64,000 nucleotides of DNA, taken from contig QQSK01000003.1 of NCBI GenBank assembly GCA_003602415.1, positions 93,704 through 157,703 of the forward strand. The letters run 5' to 3'. Below the pieces are notes generated by a model, which was given only the letters and a program-made list of their open reading frames with translations, had not been told where the DNA came from and made no database searches. A program made the position numbers and the translations under genes. Position 1 is the stretch's first letter; every line of letters begins with the position of its first letter. Source of the stretch: Candidatus Poseidoniales archaeon (lineage in GTDB: Archaea; Thermoplasmatota; Poseidoniia; Poseidoniales; Poseidoniaceae). Below, one piece after another: positions 49,693 to 59,386 of the stretch.

Positions 49693-50858
49693 GTAGGCGG
49701 CGGTGCTGCCAATAATTCGAGCTTTGTTTCTGGATCGGGTGTATCCAACAACTCATAGCGAGAATTACGTCTTCGAGGTCTAAATCCTGCTCGAACAATT
49801 GCATCTTGCAGTTCATGTTCACTGGCAGACATTTTGTCTGTTCCTGAAGCCGAAACAACGTTCTCTTCCATCATGGTAGACCCTGCATCATCAGCACCGC
49901 CTAACAGTGCCATTTGGGCTATTGACAGGCCCATTGTCGGCCAAGATGCTTGAATGTGTTCAATGTTATCAAAAAACAATCGAGAAATTGCCACATGACG
50001 TAAGTATTCACTTGGCCCAGCACCTAATTCGAATTTGTTTCTACCTCGATTTCTCTTGCCGTAGGTATTGTTTTCGAGTTGTACTGGCCAAGCGATAAAG
50101 GATGTGAAACCTTTACCATATTTCGAAATGCTTTCATCCTGAAGTTCGCGAATTCTACGCATATGTTCAATTCGATGTTCTTCTGTTTCTCCAAAGCCAA
50201 ATACATTGGTGGCACTGGTAATCAATCCAAGAGATTGAGCCTCTGACATAACTCTGAGCCAGTTTGCTGGAGAACCTTTCTTTGGAGAAACGTCACTTCG
50301 TACTTCGTCCACCAACATTTCTGCTCCACCTCCGGGTAAGCCATGCATGCCTGCTTCCTTTAATTTCTCAAGAACTTGCAAGGTTGAGATTCCAGTAACA
50401 TCAGCAATTCCTTCTATCTCAATTGGAGAGAAACAATCCAAATCGATTGTAGGATGAAGTTCTCGCAGCGATTTGATCAAATCTGTGTAGAAATCTATGC
50501 CTAAATCGGGATTCACTCCTCCTTGCATAAGTATTCTAACACCATCGATTTGTTCGAGTTCTTTAACACGGTTACTAATCTCATTCAAGTCCTGAGTGTA
50601 CGTTTCATCGTGACCTGGAGGGCGATAGAAAGAGCAAAATTGACAATTTATTGTGCACACATTTGTGTAATTGATATTTCTATCAATTAGATATGTCACT
50701 TCTTCCTTTCCGTTCATCTCGATACGGCGTTGATTTGCAGATCGACGAAGAGAATGTAAAGGTGCTTTTTCGTAAAGCACAACTGCATCCTCAGGAGATA
50801 GTCTCTGACCACTCCTCATGTGAGAGTCAAGAATTACTTGCCAAGACATACCGTTCAC
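49683..50858 (-). CDS. mqnC: Dehypoxanthine futalosine cyclase (radical SAM)
   Basis: 391 residues from GTG at 50858, directly behind the pepP-like stop (ATG at 50849 is an alternative). DRNINYTNVCTINCQFCSFYRPPG carries the 4Fe-4S CxxxCxxC (C68, C72, C75). LMQGGVNPDL, GLPGGGAEMLVDEVR, and FIAWPVQLENN match MqnC rather than CofG/CofH. It catalyses a step of the futalosine route to menaquinone. Menaquinone would serve as electron acceptor for class 2 PyrD in this window. No other mqn gene is nearby. Confidence 0.87.
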   Translation of the reverse strand: MNGMSWQVILDSHMRSGQRLSPEDAVVLYEKAPLHSLRRSANQRRIEMNGKEEVTYLIDRNINYTNVCTINCQFCSFYRPPGHDETYTQDLNEISNRVKELEQIDGVRILMQGGVNPDLGIDFYTDLIKSLRELHPTIDLDCFSPIEIEGIADVTGISTLQVLEKLKEAGMHGLPGGGAEMLVDEVRSDVSPKKGSPANWLRVMSEAQSLGLITSATNVFGFGETEEHRIEHMRRIRELQDESISKYGKGFTSFIAWPVQLENNTYGKRNRGRNKFELGAGPSEYLRHVAISRLFFDNIEHIQASWPTMGLSIAQMALLGGADDAGSTMMEENVVSASGTDKMSASEHELQDAIVRAGFRPRRRNSRYELLDTPDPETKLELLAAPPPTQF

Positions 50859-52223
50859 TCAAGCAGTTCCAACAATCGATTCGATATTAGCAATTGTTTT
50901 CGGGCAATCTCCAGAAAGAACATCTGGTCCATCTTTGGTCACTAGAACATCATCTTCGATACGAATACCAATGTTAGCATATCTCTCTGGGCAATCGACA
51001 TCTGGCCTCCATGCACCAAAATACAATCCTGGCTCTACTGTGATTACCATACCTTCCTCGAATAATCGAGGTTCATCATCTGGACGATAGATTCCAACGT
51101 CATGGACATCGATGCCTAGCCAATGTCCAGTATTGTGCATGTACCATTTCTTCAATTCACCATCAGGAGATAGTGCCTCTTCAAGAGATTGATCAATCAC
51201 TCCTAGATTGATTAATCCTTCAGCGAGAACGCGTCTTGCAGCGTTGTGAGGTGCATCATAGGTATTTCCTACACGGCACTCATCGATTGCAGCGAGTTGA
51301 GCATCGAGCACAATTTGATAAATTTCTGCTTGAGCCTCGCTAAATTTACCATTTACTGGCCAAGAGCGAGTAATGTCAGATGCGTATCCCTTGTATTCGC
51401 ATCCTGCGTCTATCAGGATTACTTCGCCATCATCACAAGAATCATCGTTCACAGTATAATGTAGAATTGTTGCATTTTCTCCACTACCTATGATGCATGG
51501 ATATGCTATTCCTGAGGTTTTACAATATTTGAACAGGCCTTCGATTATACCTTCTAATTGCCATTCGCCAACACCAGGTTTAGTGTTAGCCATTGCCTGA
51601 ATGTGAGCCTGTGCAGCTATCTTAGCGGAATGACGCATTAACTCTATTTCAGCATCTGATTTGCGAAGTCGAAGTTCATTAATCATTGCAGATGGGTCTA
51701 CAATGCTGACTGGACCCATACCAAACTTCTGACGCTCGCGTGAATTAGATTTCATTTCCTTTTCGACCAACTTATCAACGTCTGGGTCAACTCCCATCTT
51801 GACAAAAACACGTGATGATTCAACCAACATTTGGGAAAGATTGTCATAAAGCCAATCATGTGAAACTGCAGAATCTACTGGCCAATTTGCTTCAGCACCT
51901 TCAACTCCCGGTCTTCGGCCTTCCCAAATTTCCTTCAAGACATCTTTTGGTTGAACAAACAGTTTTGTTTTCCACTTACCATCTTCATTGAAAGCGCAAA
52001 ATACTGCATCTGGATCTTCCCAACCACATAGATATAGCATATCGCTGCTGGTGCGGTAAGGATAGTGAACATCATTAGAACGAGTTGATTCATGAGGTGC
52101 TGTCACTATCAACAAATCACCTGGTCGCAATTGAGAAAATAATCTCGACTGGCGTGAACGGTATTCTTCGCCGCTAATTCCAGCAGGCTCTTCGCCGACT
52201 GCTTCAAGAGATGCCTCCCACAT
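50859..52223 (-). CDS. pepP: Xaa-Pro aminopeptidase (M24B)
   Basis: 454 residues from the ATG at 52223. N-terminal aminopeptidase-P domain (SRQSRLFSQLRPGDLLIVTAP, YRTSSDMLYLCGWEDPDA) and a pita-bread catalytic domain. Dimetal ligands are visible: Asp in LIDAGCEYKGYASDITRSWP, His in HNTGHWLGIDVHDVG, Glu in VITVEPGLY and Glu in GIRIEDDVLV. It removes N-terminal residues next to proline from peptides, fitting a proteolytic lifestyle. No signal peptide, so cytosolic. Confidence 0.92.
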   Translation of the reverse strand: MWEASLEAVGEEPAGISGEEYRSRQSRLFSQLRPGDLLIVTAPHESTRSNDVHYPYRTSSDMLYLCGWEDPDAVFCAFNEDGKWKTKLFVQPKDVLKEIWEGRRPGVEGAEANWPVDSAVSHDWLYDNLSQMLVESSRVFVKMGVDPDVDKLVEKEMKSNSRERQKFGMGPVSIVDPSAMINELRLRKSDAEIELMRHSAKIAAQAHIQAMANTKPGVGEWQLEGIIEGLFKYCKTSGIAYPCIIGSGENATILHYTVNDDSCDDGEVILIDAGCEYKGYASDITRSWPVNGKFSEAQAEIYQIVLDAQLAAIDECRVGNTYDAPHNAARRVLAEGLINLGVIDQSLEEALSPDGELKKWYMHNTGHWLGIDVHDVGIYRPDDEPRLFEEGMVITVEPGLYFGAWRPDVDCPERYANIGIRIEDDVLVTKDGPDVLSGDCPKTIANIESIVGTA

Positions 52224-52245
52224 GTTTATGCGGTGCAGGAACTGA

Positions 52246-53793
52246 TTATTCAGTCCTTTCATTACTAGTCATGGAATCATCCCATAAACCGTTTTCATCA
52301 GATGATTCGTTTGTGATGTCATTATCAAGTTTATTTCCTGAAGTTTCCCATTTAGGCATCGAAGACATTTCATTACCAGATTGGCTAATCCGCTTGTATA
52401 GTACAAAACCTAGAGCCAAAACACCAACTAATACTCCAATAACAGTATGGTTCAAACTACGGCTTTCATGATTTGATTTTGCACTCACGATTAGGTCCAT
52501 GCTGTGAGTATCAGTAGCACCATCATCATCTGTTACTACAATTCGTAACTCGTGAACTCCTTCTTCTAAGTCACTGACCTTGTAGGTAGGTATAATGGAT
52601 ACTAGTTTACCTTCAAGATACCATTCATAGCTAAGACTGTCCTCATCATTACCTGTTTCAAATGATGTAATGGTTAAATCCAAAGTTTCTCCTTCTTCTA
52701 ATTGCCATGAATTAGGACTATCAACATCAGATTCTGAAATACTCAGATTTATTTGTGGTACAACATTTTCAATGTTGATTGAAACCTCAGTGCTAGATAT
52801 TCTTCCAACTGAATCAATTACATCTAATTGCACTGTATAATTACCAGACAATGTTGGAACTAGATTCAAGACCATACCATTAATCTCTGTACTGGAAGCA
52901 ACCCTGTAGGTTCCATCTGGTTCAGTAATATACCAAATCGATTGCAGATTGTTACCCCAAACACCATCACTCGAACCACTACCATCAATGATCAAAGAAT
53001 CTCCTTCGTTTGCGGATTCTGCTGCAATAATATTGGCTTGAGGGTCGGTTTGGTCAACATAGACATTTACTTCAACATGAGGAGAAACTCGAAGGAATGT
53101 GTCCTGAAGAACATATGAAAACTTCCAAACACCATCATACAATCCCAATTCATTAGCATCAATAACAAAAGATACCATCTTGGAATGTGAGGCATAATCG
53201 ATATCTGCATCTATGCTCATTGAGCTAGAATTACCCTCACATGCCCCATTTGGTGCATGACACCATGACAAGATAATGATCGATTCATTTGTTGAGTTAT
53301 CTGAGAATATACTAGAAGCGGTCAGCAAAACCGGTTCATCAACAATTATTGAAGAATCATGCATTGGAGATAAAACTGGATTGTGAGGACCTTCACCAAT
53401 GAAGATTATCCTGTTTAGGAATTCTTTACCCATGCCATTTGATTGACTAATTTCAAGCCAACAAGTACATTCCAATCCCTGTGTATCAATCGTTATTGAC
53501 CAGTTCCACAAACTGTCCTCAACTGGAATTACTTCGCTAAAGTATTCACCTGTACGCAATACTTCCCAATCGGAATATGGATCTGTAATATCATACAAAA
53601 TCCAATTTGCTGTTTGAGGTGAAATCTTTGTAGTTCCATCTACAATTAATGTATCATTAACCCAAAGTCCATCAATCATAGGACTTGTCAATTTATCGCT
53701 GTTATAATTTGCAATATCATATGCGCTAGATGTTGGAAATGACATTAGCAATAATGAAGTCAAAACTAAGCATGACTTCCAAAATTGCTTCAT
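52246..53793 (-). CDS. Membrane-anchored PKD/Ig-domain surface protein
   Basis: 515 residues. Signal peptide (FWKSCLVLTSLLLMSFPTSSA), several beta-sandwich domains, of which the last two look like PKD (ESANEGDSLIIDGSGSSDG; TVQLDVIDSVGRISS; VDSPNSWQLEEGETLDL...HELRIVVTDDDGATDT). A transmembrane helix (TVIGVLVGVLALGFVLY) and a polar tail end the protein. Multiple NxS/T sequons. It lies 3 bp after the TSP3 protein gene, so the two are co-expressed. Function probably adhesive or scaffold; no enzyme motif seen. Confidence 0.8.
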   Translation of the reverse strand: MKQFWKSCLVLTSLLLMSFPTSSAYDIANYNSDKLTSPMIDGLWVNDTLIVDGTTKISPQTANWILYDITDPYSDWEVLRTGEYFSEVIPVEDSLWNWSITIDTQGLECTCWLEISQSNGMGKEFLNRIIFIGEGPHNPVLSPMHDSSIIVDEPVLLTASSIFSDNSTNESIIILSWCHAPNGACEGNSSSMSIDADIDYASHSKMVSFVIDANELGLYDGVWKFSYVLQDTFLRVSPHVEVNVYVDQTDPQANIIAAESANEGDSLIIDGSGSSDGVWGNNLQSIWYITEPDGTYRVASSTEINGMVLNLVPTLSGNYTVQLDVIDSVGRISSTEVSINIENVVPQINLSISESDVDSPNSWQLEEGETLDLTITSFETGNDEDSLSYEWYLEGKLVSIIPTYKVSDLEEGVHELRIVVTDDDGATDTHSMDLIVSAKSNHESRSLNHTVIGVLVGVLALGFVLYKRISQSGNEMSSMPKWETSGNKLDNDITNESSDENGLWDDSMTSNERTE

Positions 53794-53796
53794 CTA

Positions 53797-56700
53797 TCAC
53801 TCCTCAAATGCATTACACAACTGACCTTGCCCTGGGAAACTGTTGATGTCTCTAGGGTTGGTGTCCCACTTGTATTCACAGTAATTGATGTGGCCATCAC
53901 CATCGGTGTCAACCATTCTATCTGCGTTGTCATATGGGTCGAAATTGAAGTAATACTCCCAGCCAGTTGCCATTCCATCGTCATCGTGGTCTTGGTAGAA
54001 TACTTCAGGACCATCATCCCAATCATCGCCATCTGTATCGTTGGTGATTGGATTGGTACCGTTAACGAATTCTTCGAAACTGGTGTAATTCTCTAAATTG
54101 TCATAGAACATCTTTCCATCCGGACTATCAGGGTCAATGTGGCAATTACTAGATTGAGGGTCGTTGTATGAAGGACAGTATTTTGCAATCAAACCTGTAC
54201 GGTTGAGGCCATCATTATCTGGGTCTTCCATACCATCATCGATTCCATCTCCATCTGAATCCTTCAAAGACGGGTCCATTACTCCACGTGCTCCACTAGC
54301 ACTAAACGAAGCGTTGTCGACTAGTCCAATGATTAGAGCCTGCTCTGAGTACTTGACTTCCCAACCATCAGGTAGCATATCTCCATCTGTGTCATCATCG
54401 ACAGGGTTGGTATTCCATCTATCTGGAGCTTCTGCACCATTTGCTAGAGTATCATTGTCAATATCATAGGTATCATCTTTCAATGAACCCTCTGAAGGAT
54501 CTAACGCCCATCTTCCATTACAACTACAGAGAGAATTCATGGGCACTACGAAATTAGTCATATTCATTTCATGGATTTCATACATCTTTTCGAGAATGAA
54601 ACCGCCTAACCAGTTCTTCCACATGTAACCTCCAGCATCAAGGCCACATTCGATCATTGAGTCGCAACCTGGTGGCAGCCACATGTCAGTAGCAACCCAC
54701 AGGGAGTGAGACTTGGAATTATCTTCAATAGATTCGACCTGCATTTCCCAACCATCTAACATTCCATCACTATCTGTGTCATTGATTAGAGGATTCGTAG
54801 GATTCTGGAATGGTCTAGGAACGAATAGTACTTCGTATCCGTCAATTAGTCCGTCACCATCTGTGTCGGAATTATTTGCGTGTGTAAGGAAGTTATCCTG
54901 TCCAAGGATTACTTCTTCTCCATCCTCTAGTCCATCGTTGTCTGTATCATACATACAAGGGCTAGTAAAGTAATCTTCACCATACCATGAGAAACCATTC
55001 AATGCCTCTGCTTGGTCACCAAGACCATCACCATCAGTATCTGCATTTGATGCATTAGAACCAGTGTCGCAAACATCATTGAATTCTTTGTAATCTGATA
55101 ATCCATCTTCATCAGTATCCCAAAGACCTGGGTCAGAGGTTACGTGAGTGGTTTGAACACCACGATTGACAACAAGAATTTCCCAACCGATAACTTCGAT
55201 TCCATCTTTTAGCCCGTCGCCATCTGTGTCAGGATTTAGAGGGTCTGTCGAGCGACCGTCGATTATTCCATCGCCATCGGAATCCCTAGCATTGTATTCC
55301 ATTAGATTGGTAAACATCTCATCCAATTCTACAATTTCAACCCAAACATCTAGCCTGCTTTCAATTGTGTCTCCAACTTCTACGTTGATAGCATAGACAT
55401 ATCCTTCAACTGGAGCCACTAATGGAATCACTTGTTGGTTTCCACCAGATAATGTGATTCTTGCACGTGCAACTGTTTGGTTAGCACTTACCCAATCATC
55501 CAATTCAACATCTATTGCAACTACTAATGCTGCATTTTCTAGTGTTGCGAATGTAACTGAACCATCACCATCAGCATCATACCCATCTCTATCTGAATCA
55601 ATGTCCCCATTGGAACCGTCACGAGGGTCAAGGCCATTGGTTGCTTCCCAACCATCTGGCATACCATCTTCATCGGTGTCTGCATGCCATGGAGAGGTGA
55701 ATTTCTCTTCACCAAATGCGAATGAAACTTGGAATTCTTCAATGTTGTTCATCCCATCTTCATCCCAGTCTCCGTAGCCATCTGAGTTGTTAGCAGGATC
55801 TAGTAACTGTGATGCTGCAATTGAAGTTCCTGTAGCAGGATGCTCTGCAACATTTGAGAAACAGAATTCATATCCATCAGGCATACCATCGCCATCAGTA
55901 TCCCAATCAGATGGCCCGTTCATGAGTCCATCTCCGTCCATGTCTTGCTTGAACCAAGCAAGTCCGAACTCCATAGCATCGGATGCGAATGGTGCTGCTC
56001 TAGGAACAGGGTCCAGTAGGCTCAATCCGCAGTTTTGTCCTGTAGCCTTCATGACCATTATTGTAGAATTGGAAATTTCTTGAATATCATCAAGGAGGTC
56101 ACCATCGGAATCTGCCAAGGTAGGGTTTGTTCCATATTCTTCTTCTTCAAGGTTGAACAACATATCAGAATCGGAATCGAGAACTTGGTCGCATGAATGT
56201 TGGCCTGCAGCGTTAGCCAGGTCGTCCCAATCTGCAATTCCATTTTCTCCATTGAAGTGGTCCTCAAGTGTTTCTTCCATTGCATCATCTAATTCAACAC
56301 AATCCCAGTTTCCAGAAAGTGGGTCAAATAATGTGTAATTTCCAGCTGGATGGTTTACTTCCATCTTGTAGGTTACTTCCCACTTGTCGTTAAGTCCATC
56401 ACCATCAGTATCTGCGAGTCTAGGGTTTGTTCCTTCTAAAATCTCGACTGAATTGATTAGGCCATCTCTGTCCGGGTCTCCTTTTGGACCGTCATCAGGG
56501 TCTGGCCAGGAATCCTCTTCGTCTTGCTCTTCAGCGCCCTCGGAATTTGCTTCACTTGGGTCATTATCTTCATCATCGGATTCTCCATTATCCAAAGGAT
56601 TCAATCCATTTTCAACTTCCCAACCATCTGACATTCCGTCTCCATCCGTATCAGGATCGTCAGGGTCAGTACCGTACTGAGCCTCAATAGAATCTGCCAA

Positions 56701-56892
56701 TCCATCATCGTCACGGTCCTGTGATTGACCAGTGTTGGAACCATCTCCAATCAAATCATCCTCGACAGCAGGGTCGAAATCTCCTGCACCTTCACTAGTT
56801 TGAAAGAATCCAGTTGCTCCAACGAATAGTGACCCGAAAATCAAAGTCGAAACGATTGCTACGTAGGCCATTTGGTTGTGTGACACAGTCAT
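53797..56892 (-). CDS. Large TSP3-repeat surface protein with internal biotinyl/lipoyl-like domain
   Basis: 1031 residues. An N-terminal hydrophobic segment (AYVAIVSTLIFGSLFVGATGFF, 9-30) serves as signal anchor. About fifteen DTDGDG(L/M)xDGWE-type Ca-binding repeats follow. At about 447-522 is a different domain: VAIDVELDDWVSANQTVARARI, and VAPVEGYVYAINVEVGDTIESRLDVWVEI. It resembles a barrel-sandwich hybrid (biotinyl/lipoyl or HlyD-type), but no biotin AMKM lysine is seen. Cys are few. It is likely a Ca-stiffened surface rod. Confidence 0.8.
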   Translation of the reverse strand: MTVSHNQMAYVAIVSTLIFGSLFVGATGFFQTSEGAGDFDPAVEDDLIGDGSNTGQSQDRDDDGLADSIEAQYGTDPDDPDTDGDGMSDGWEVENGLNPLDNGESDDEDNDPSEANSEGAEEQDEEDSWPDPDDGPKGDPDRDGLINSVEILEGTNPRLADTDGDGLNDKWEVTYKMEVNHPAGNYTLFDPLSGNWDCVELDDAMEETLEDHFNGENGIADWDDLANAAGQHSCDQVLDSDSDMLFNLEEEEYGTNPTLADSDGDLLDDIQEISNSTIMVMKATGQNCGLSLLDPVPRAAPFASDAMEFGLAWFKQDMDGDGLMNGPSDWDTDGDGMPDGYEFCFSNVAEHPATGTSIAASQLLDPANNSDGYGDWDEDGMNNIEEFQVSFAFGEEKFTSPWHADTDEDGMPDGWEATNGLDPRDGSNGDIDSDRDGYDADGDGSVTFATLENAALVVAIDVELDDWVSANQTVARARITLSGGNQQVIPLVAPVEGYVYAINVEVGDTIESRLDVWVEIVELDEMFTNLMEYNARDSDGDGIIDGRSTDPLNPDTDGDGLKDGIEVIGWEILVVNRGVQTTHVTSDPGLWDTDEDGLSDYKEFNDVCDTGSNASNADTDGDGLGDQAEALNGFSWYGEDYFTSPCMYDTDNDGLEDGEEVILGQDNFLTHANNSDTDGDGLIDGYEVLFVPRPFQNPTNPLINDTDSDGMLDGWEMQVESIEDNSKSHSLWVATDMWLPPGCDSMIECGLDAGGYMWKNWLGGFILEKMYEIHEMNMTNFVVPMNSLCSCNGRWALDPSEGSLKDDTYDIDNDTLANGAEAPDRWNTNPVDDDTDGDMLPDGWEVKYSEQALIIGLVDNASFSASGARGVMDPSLKDSDGDGIDDGMEDPDNDGLNRTGLIAKYCPSYNDPQSSNCHIDPDSPDGKMFYDNLENYTSFEEFVNGTNPITNDTDGDDWDDGPEVFYQDHDDDGMATGWEYYFNFDPYDNADRMVDTDGDGHINYCEYKWDTNPRDINSFPGQGQLCNAFEE

Positions 56893-56994
56893 GATAATAC
56901 GCTCCGCACGCTAATGCAGATAACTCCACTACAGTCTTACAAATAAACCTTCACGGTAAATGATTTGACTAAAATACTAATTTTTGGGCTGAAA

Positions 56995-58008
56995 TCAGGA
57001 GATTTCATACCGACTTTGCAATGTTATTTCGATAAAATCATCGCCCATTTCAAGACCTACTTTTACCGGCCTTCCTTCACATCTAACCCATGCACCTGCA
57101 ATGAATCCAGTAGTTATGGCAGGAAGAGGTAATTCAGTAAATTTCATCGAAACTCCGCCATTGGAATCAATTGACTTTACCTCCACAGGGGAAGAAAGAC
57201 CCTTAGGAGCCAATAGTGTATTACAACTTTCCATCCAACCGTCAGCGTCTGCAGCCAAAAATATCTCTTCTCCTGCAATGAATAATTTCTTGCTGGCTAT
57301 GGCCAACGATAGAAATCCATCACCTAAAACTGGCCATGAATTTCTCTCATCCTCGCCTATATTGGCAATTAATCCTGCACATGACTCCTGCAACCTAATG
57401 AATAGCCCTGCTGGCAATAGGTGATGGCTCAAACCATCTATCTTCCAATCCGATTCTACATCTATTGAATAAGGTGATGAGGTAGAATATATCTTGCCAA
57501 CAGAATTTGATTGAGGAATGCTTTGATTTGAGTCCTCCAGAGAAAGTATGCAAGAGTCTGAACTCTTTTGCTCCCATCGCATTCGATACCTCTTTCCATC
57601 TATCCTCTCGATTTGAGCTTGAAGAATTCCCGAAATAATTGGAGTCAAAACATTGCTCTGAAAACTAGGCGGCTTTAGATTGGGCCTGCCCCAGCCATGT
57701 AACCACCATCGATGTTCTATGGCTTGCAGAATTTTCTTTTTCTTGAATATCCCTGTTTTATCCAAATATCCAGCACTCAGAAGATTTTCTTCTTCATCAC
57801 ATGCTGCATTAGCCAGACGTCTACCCATAGGTTTGTCAATAGTTTCTTCAAAAAATCTCCACCAAGAATCAATGCCATCTGAACGCCATCTTACCCATGA
57901 TTTACCATTGGTATCGATAATTAAGCCATTATCAACTGAAAAATTCAAACTTAAATCTGCCATTAAATTTGCATCAAGAAGAGTATCGGCTTCATCGATA
58001 AGTGGCAT
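56995..58008 (-). CDS. Conserved-looking protein of unknown function
   Basis: 337 residues from the ATG at 58008 (MPLIDEADTLLDANLM). A GTG at 58017 overlapping the glyA stop is the alternative. Pattern of alternating strands and helices without signal peptide or transmembrane helix; Trp-rich patches (WVRWRSDGIDSWWRFFEE, HRWWLHGWGRPNL). I do not recognise a family. It is close behind glyA and probably co-transcribed. Downstream, about 100 bp to the TSP3 gene carry no gene that I can support. Confidence 0.65.
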   Translation of the reverse strand: MPLIDEADTLLDANLMADLSLNFSVDNGLIIDTNGKSWVRWRSDGIDSWWRFFEETIDKPMGRRLANAACDEEENLLSAGYLDKTGIFKKKKILQAIEHRWWLHGWGRPNLKPPSFQSNVLTPIISGILQAQIERIDGKRYRMRWEQKSSDSCILSLEDSNQSIPQSNSVGKIYSTSSPYSIDVESDWKIDGLSHHLLPAGLFIRLQESCAGLIANIGEDERNSWPVLGDGFLSLAIASKKLFIAGEEIFLAADADGWMESCNTLLAPKGLSSPVEVKSIDSNGGVSMKFTELPLPAITTGFIAGAWVRCEGRPVKVGLEMGDDFIEITLQSRYEIS

Positions 58009-58013
58009 AAAAA

Positions 58014-59327
58014 TCACAATGGATATCCGTTTTGATTTTCCTCGTTGAAACAGTATCTGATTATTTGATAATTTGATTTGAAATCATTAACGTCTTGCTT
58101 GACAGTTTTTGGATCCTCGCCATTCAATAATACTCGAGCATAGAAACGTGCGACATCTGTCATTTCATCAGTACCCATTCCAACTCTTGTCAATTCCTGA
58201 ACACCCAACCTTAGACCTGAAGGTGTCATCGCTTTGGTATCTCCTGGAAGCATGTTCATGTTTGTAATAATTCCAGCCTGTTCTAACAAATCAGCAGCTT
58301 TTGCACCTGCTCCTGAATCAAGTTCACCATGACGAGTTAGTACTTGATGAGATGCAGTATATCCTCTGGATTCTGCTAGAACATCAAACCCTTCTGCCGC
58401 TAATGCTGAACCAAAGGCCTGAGCATTAGACACCGTATTGCGAGATAATTCTTCACCGTATTCCATGAATTCTGCTAATGCTACAACTTTACCTGCAACG
58501 TGGTGCAAATGATAGGAAGAACAAGTGCCAGGGAAAACTGCATTATTCAATCTCCTCTGAAACTTTTCATCAGAACTTGAAGACAGAATAAATCCACCTT
58601 GAGGGCCAGGGAATGTTTTGTGGGATGAACCGGTCATGATATCTGCACCTTCATGTAACGGGTCCTGAAAGCAACCACCTGCAATTAATCCTAAAACATG
58701 GGCACCGTCATACATCACCGTAGAGCCAACTTCATGAGCCGCATCAGCCAACTCTTTGAGAGGAGTTGGGAAAAGGAAAACCGATTGACCAAATAGAGCT
58801 ACCTTCGGTTGAATTTCTCGAATCAATTCAGCTGAAGCATCAATGTCAGGCTCCATCCTCTCTTCATCCCAAGGATATGTAGAGAGATTCAGATCTCTCA
58901 AACCTACTGCACCCATTCTAGCATGAGAGATATGTCCGCCATCTGCAGTTGAAACCGCAGTGATATTATCCCCTGGTTTTGATAATGCCTTCAATGCTGC
59001 AATATTGGAAACGGTTCCACTCGTAGACTGGATATTTGCAAATGGAACATTGAATAGTTCCTTGGCCAAATTAATTCCTAATTCCTCTATGGTATCGAAA
59101 TCTCCACAGCCCTGATAATATCGCTTGTATGGCAAACCTTCTGCATACCTTCCGTGAAGATCACTTGACACTATCCTTTGAACCATTGGAGACACTATAT
59201 TTTCACTGGCAATCATACCCAGTCCATCACGATAAAGTGCACCACTATCTGCTACAGCATTCATTACTGTTCTTGCGTGATTTATGTTGGCTGGGCTTGC
59301 TTTCCAACCACCTGCTGGTTCAACCAT
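58014..59327 (-). CDS. glyA: Serine hydroxymethyltransferase
   Basis: 437 residues from the ATG at 59327 (TTG at 59345 alternative). PLP-dependent fold-type I: LGMIASENIVSPMV, GRYAEGLPYKRYYQGC, VALFGQSVFLFPTPL and the PLP lysine in TGSSHKTFPGPQGG. It converts serine and a tetrahydropterin to glycine and the methylene derivative. Presence of YgfZ and FolE in the window fits a folate-like C1 carrier. Family length about 420-440. Confidence 0.93.
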   Translation of the reverse strand: MVEPAGGWKASPANINHARTVMNAVADSGALYRDGLGMIASENIVSPMVQRIVSSDLHGRYAEGLPYKRYYQGCGDFDTIEELGINLAKELFNVPFANIQSTSGTVSNIAALKALSKPGDNITAVSTADGGHISHARMGAVGLRDLNLSTYPWDEERMEPDIDASAELIREIQPKVALFGQSVFLFPTPLKELADAAHEVGSTVMYDGAHVLGLIAGGCFQDPLHEGADIMTGSSHKTFPGPQGGFILSSSSDEKFQRRLNNAVFPGTCSSYHLHHVAGKVVALAEFMEYGEELSRNTVSNAQAFGSALAAEGFDVLAESRGYTASHQVLTRHGELDSGAGAKAADLLEQAGIITNMNMLPGDTKAMTPSGLRLGVQELTRVGMGTDEMTDVARFYARVLLNGEDPKTVKQDVNDFKSNYQIIRYCFNEENQNGYPL

Positions 59328-59386
59328 GTGACATGCACTGTACAAGCAGCCTTTGACCCTTTGGAATAGAAGGACAGAGACTCAAT

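Noticed and set aside
53797-56892. Repeated GATGATGG/CCATCATC-like DNA that could suggest a tandem repeat array
   Set aside because: It follows from the repeated DxDGDG protein motif; the copies differ in spacing and synonymous codons, so it is protein repetition rather than a CRISPR or satellite.
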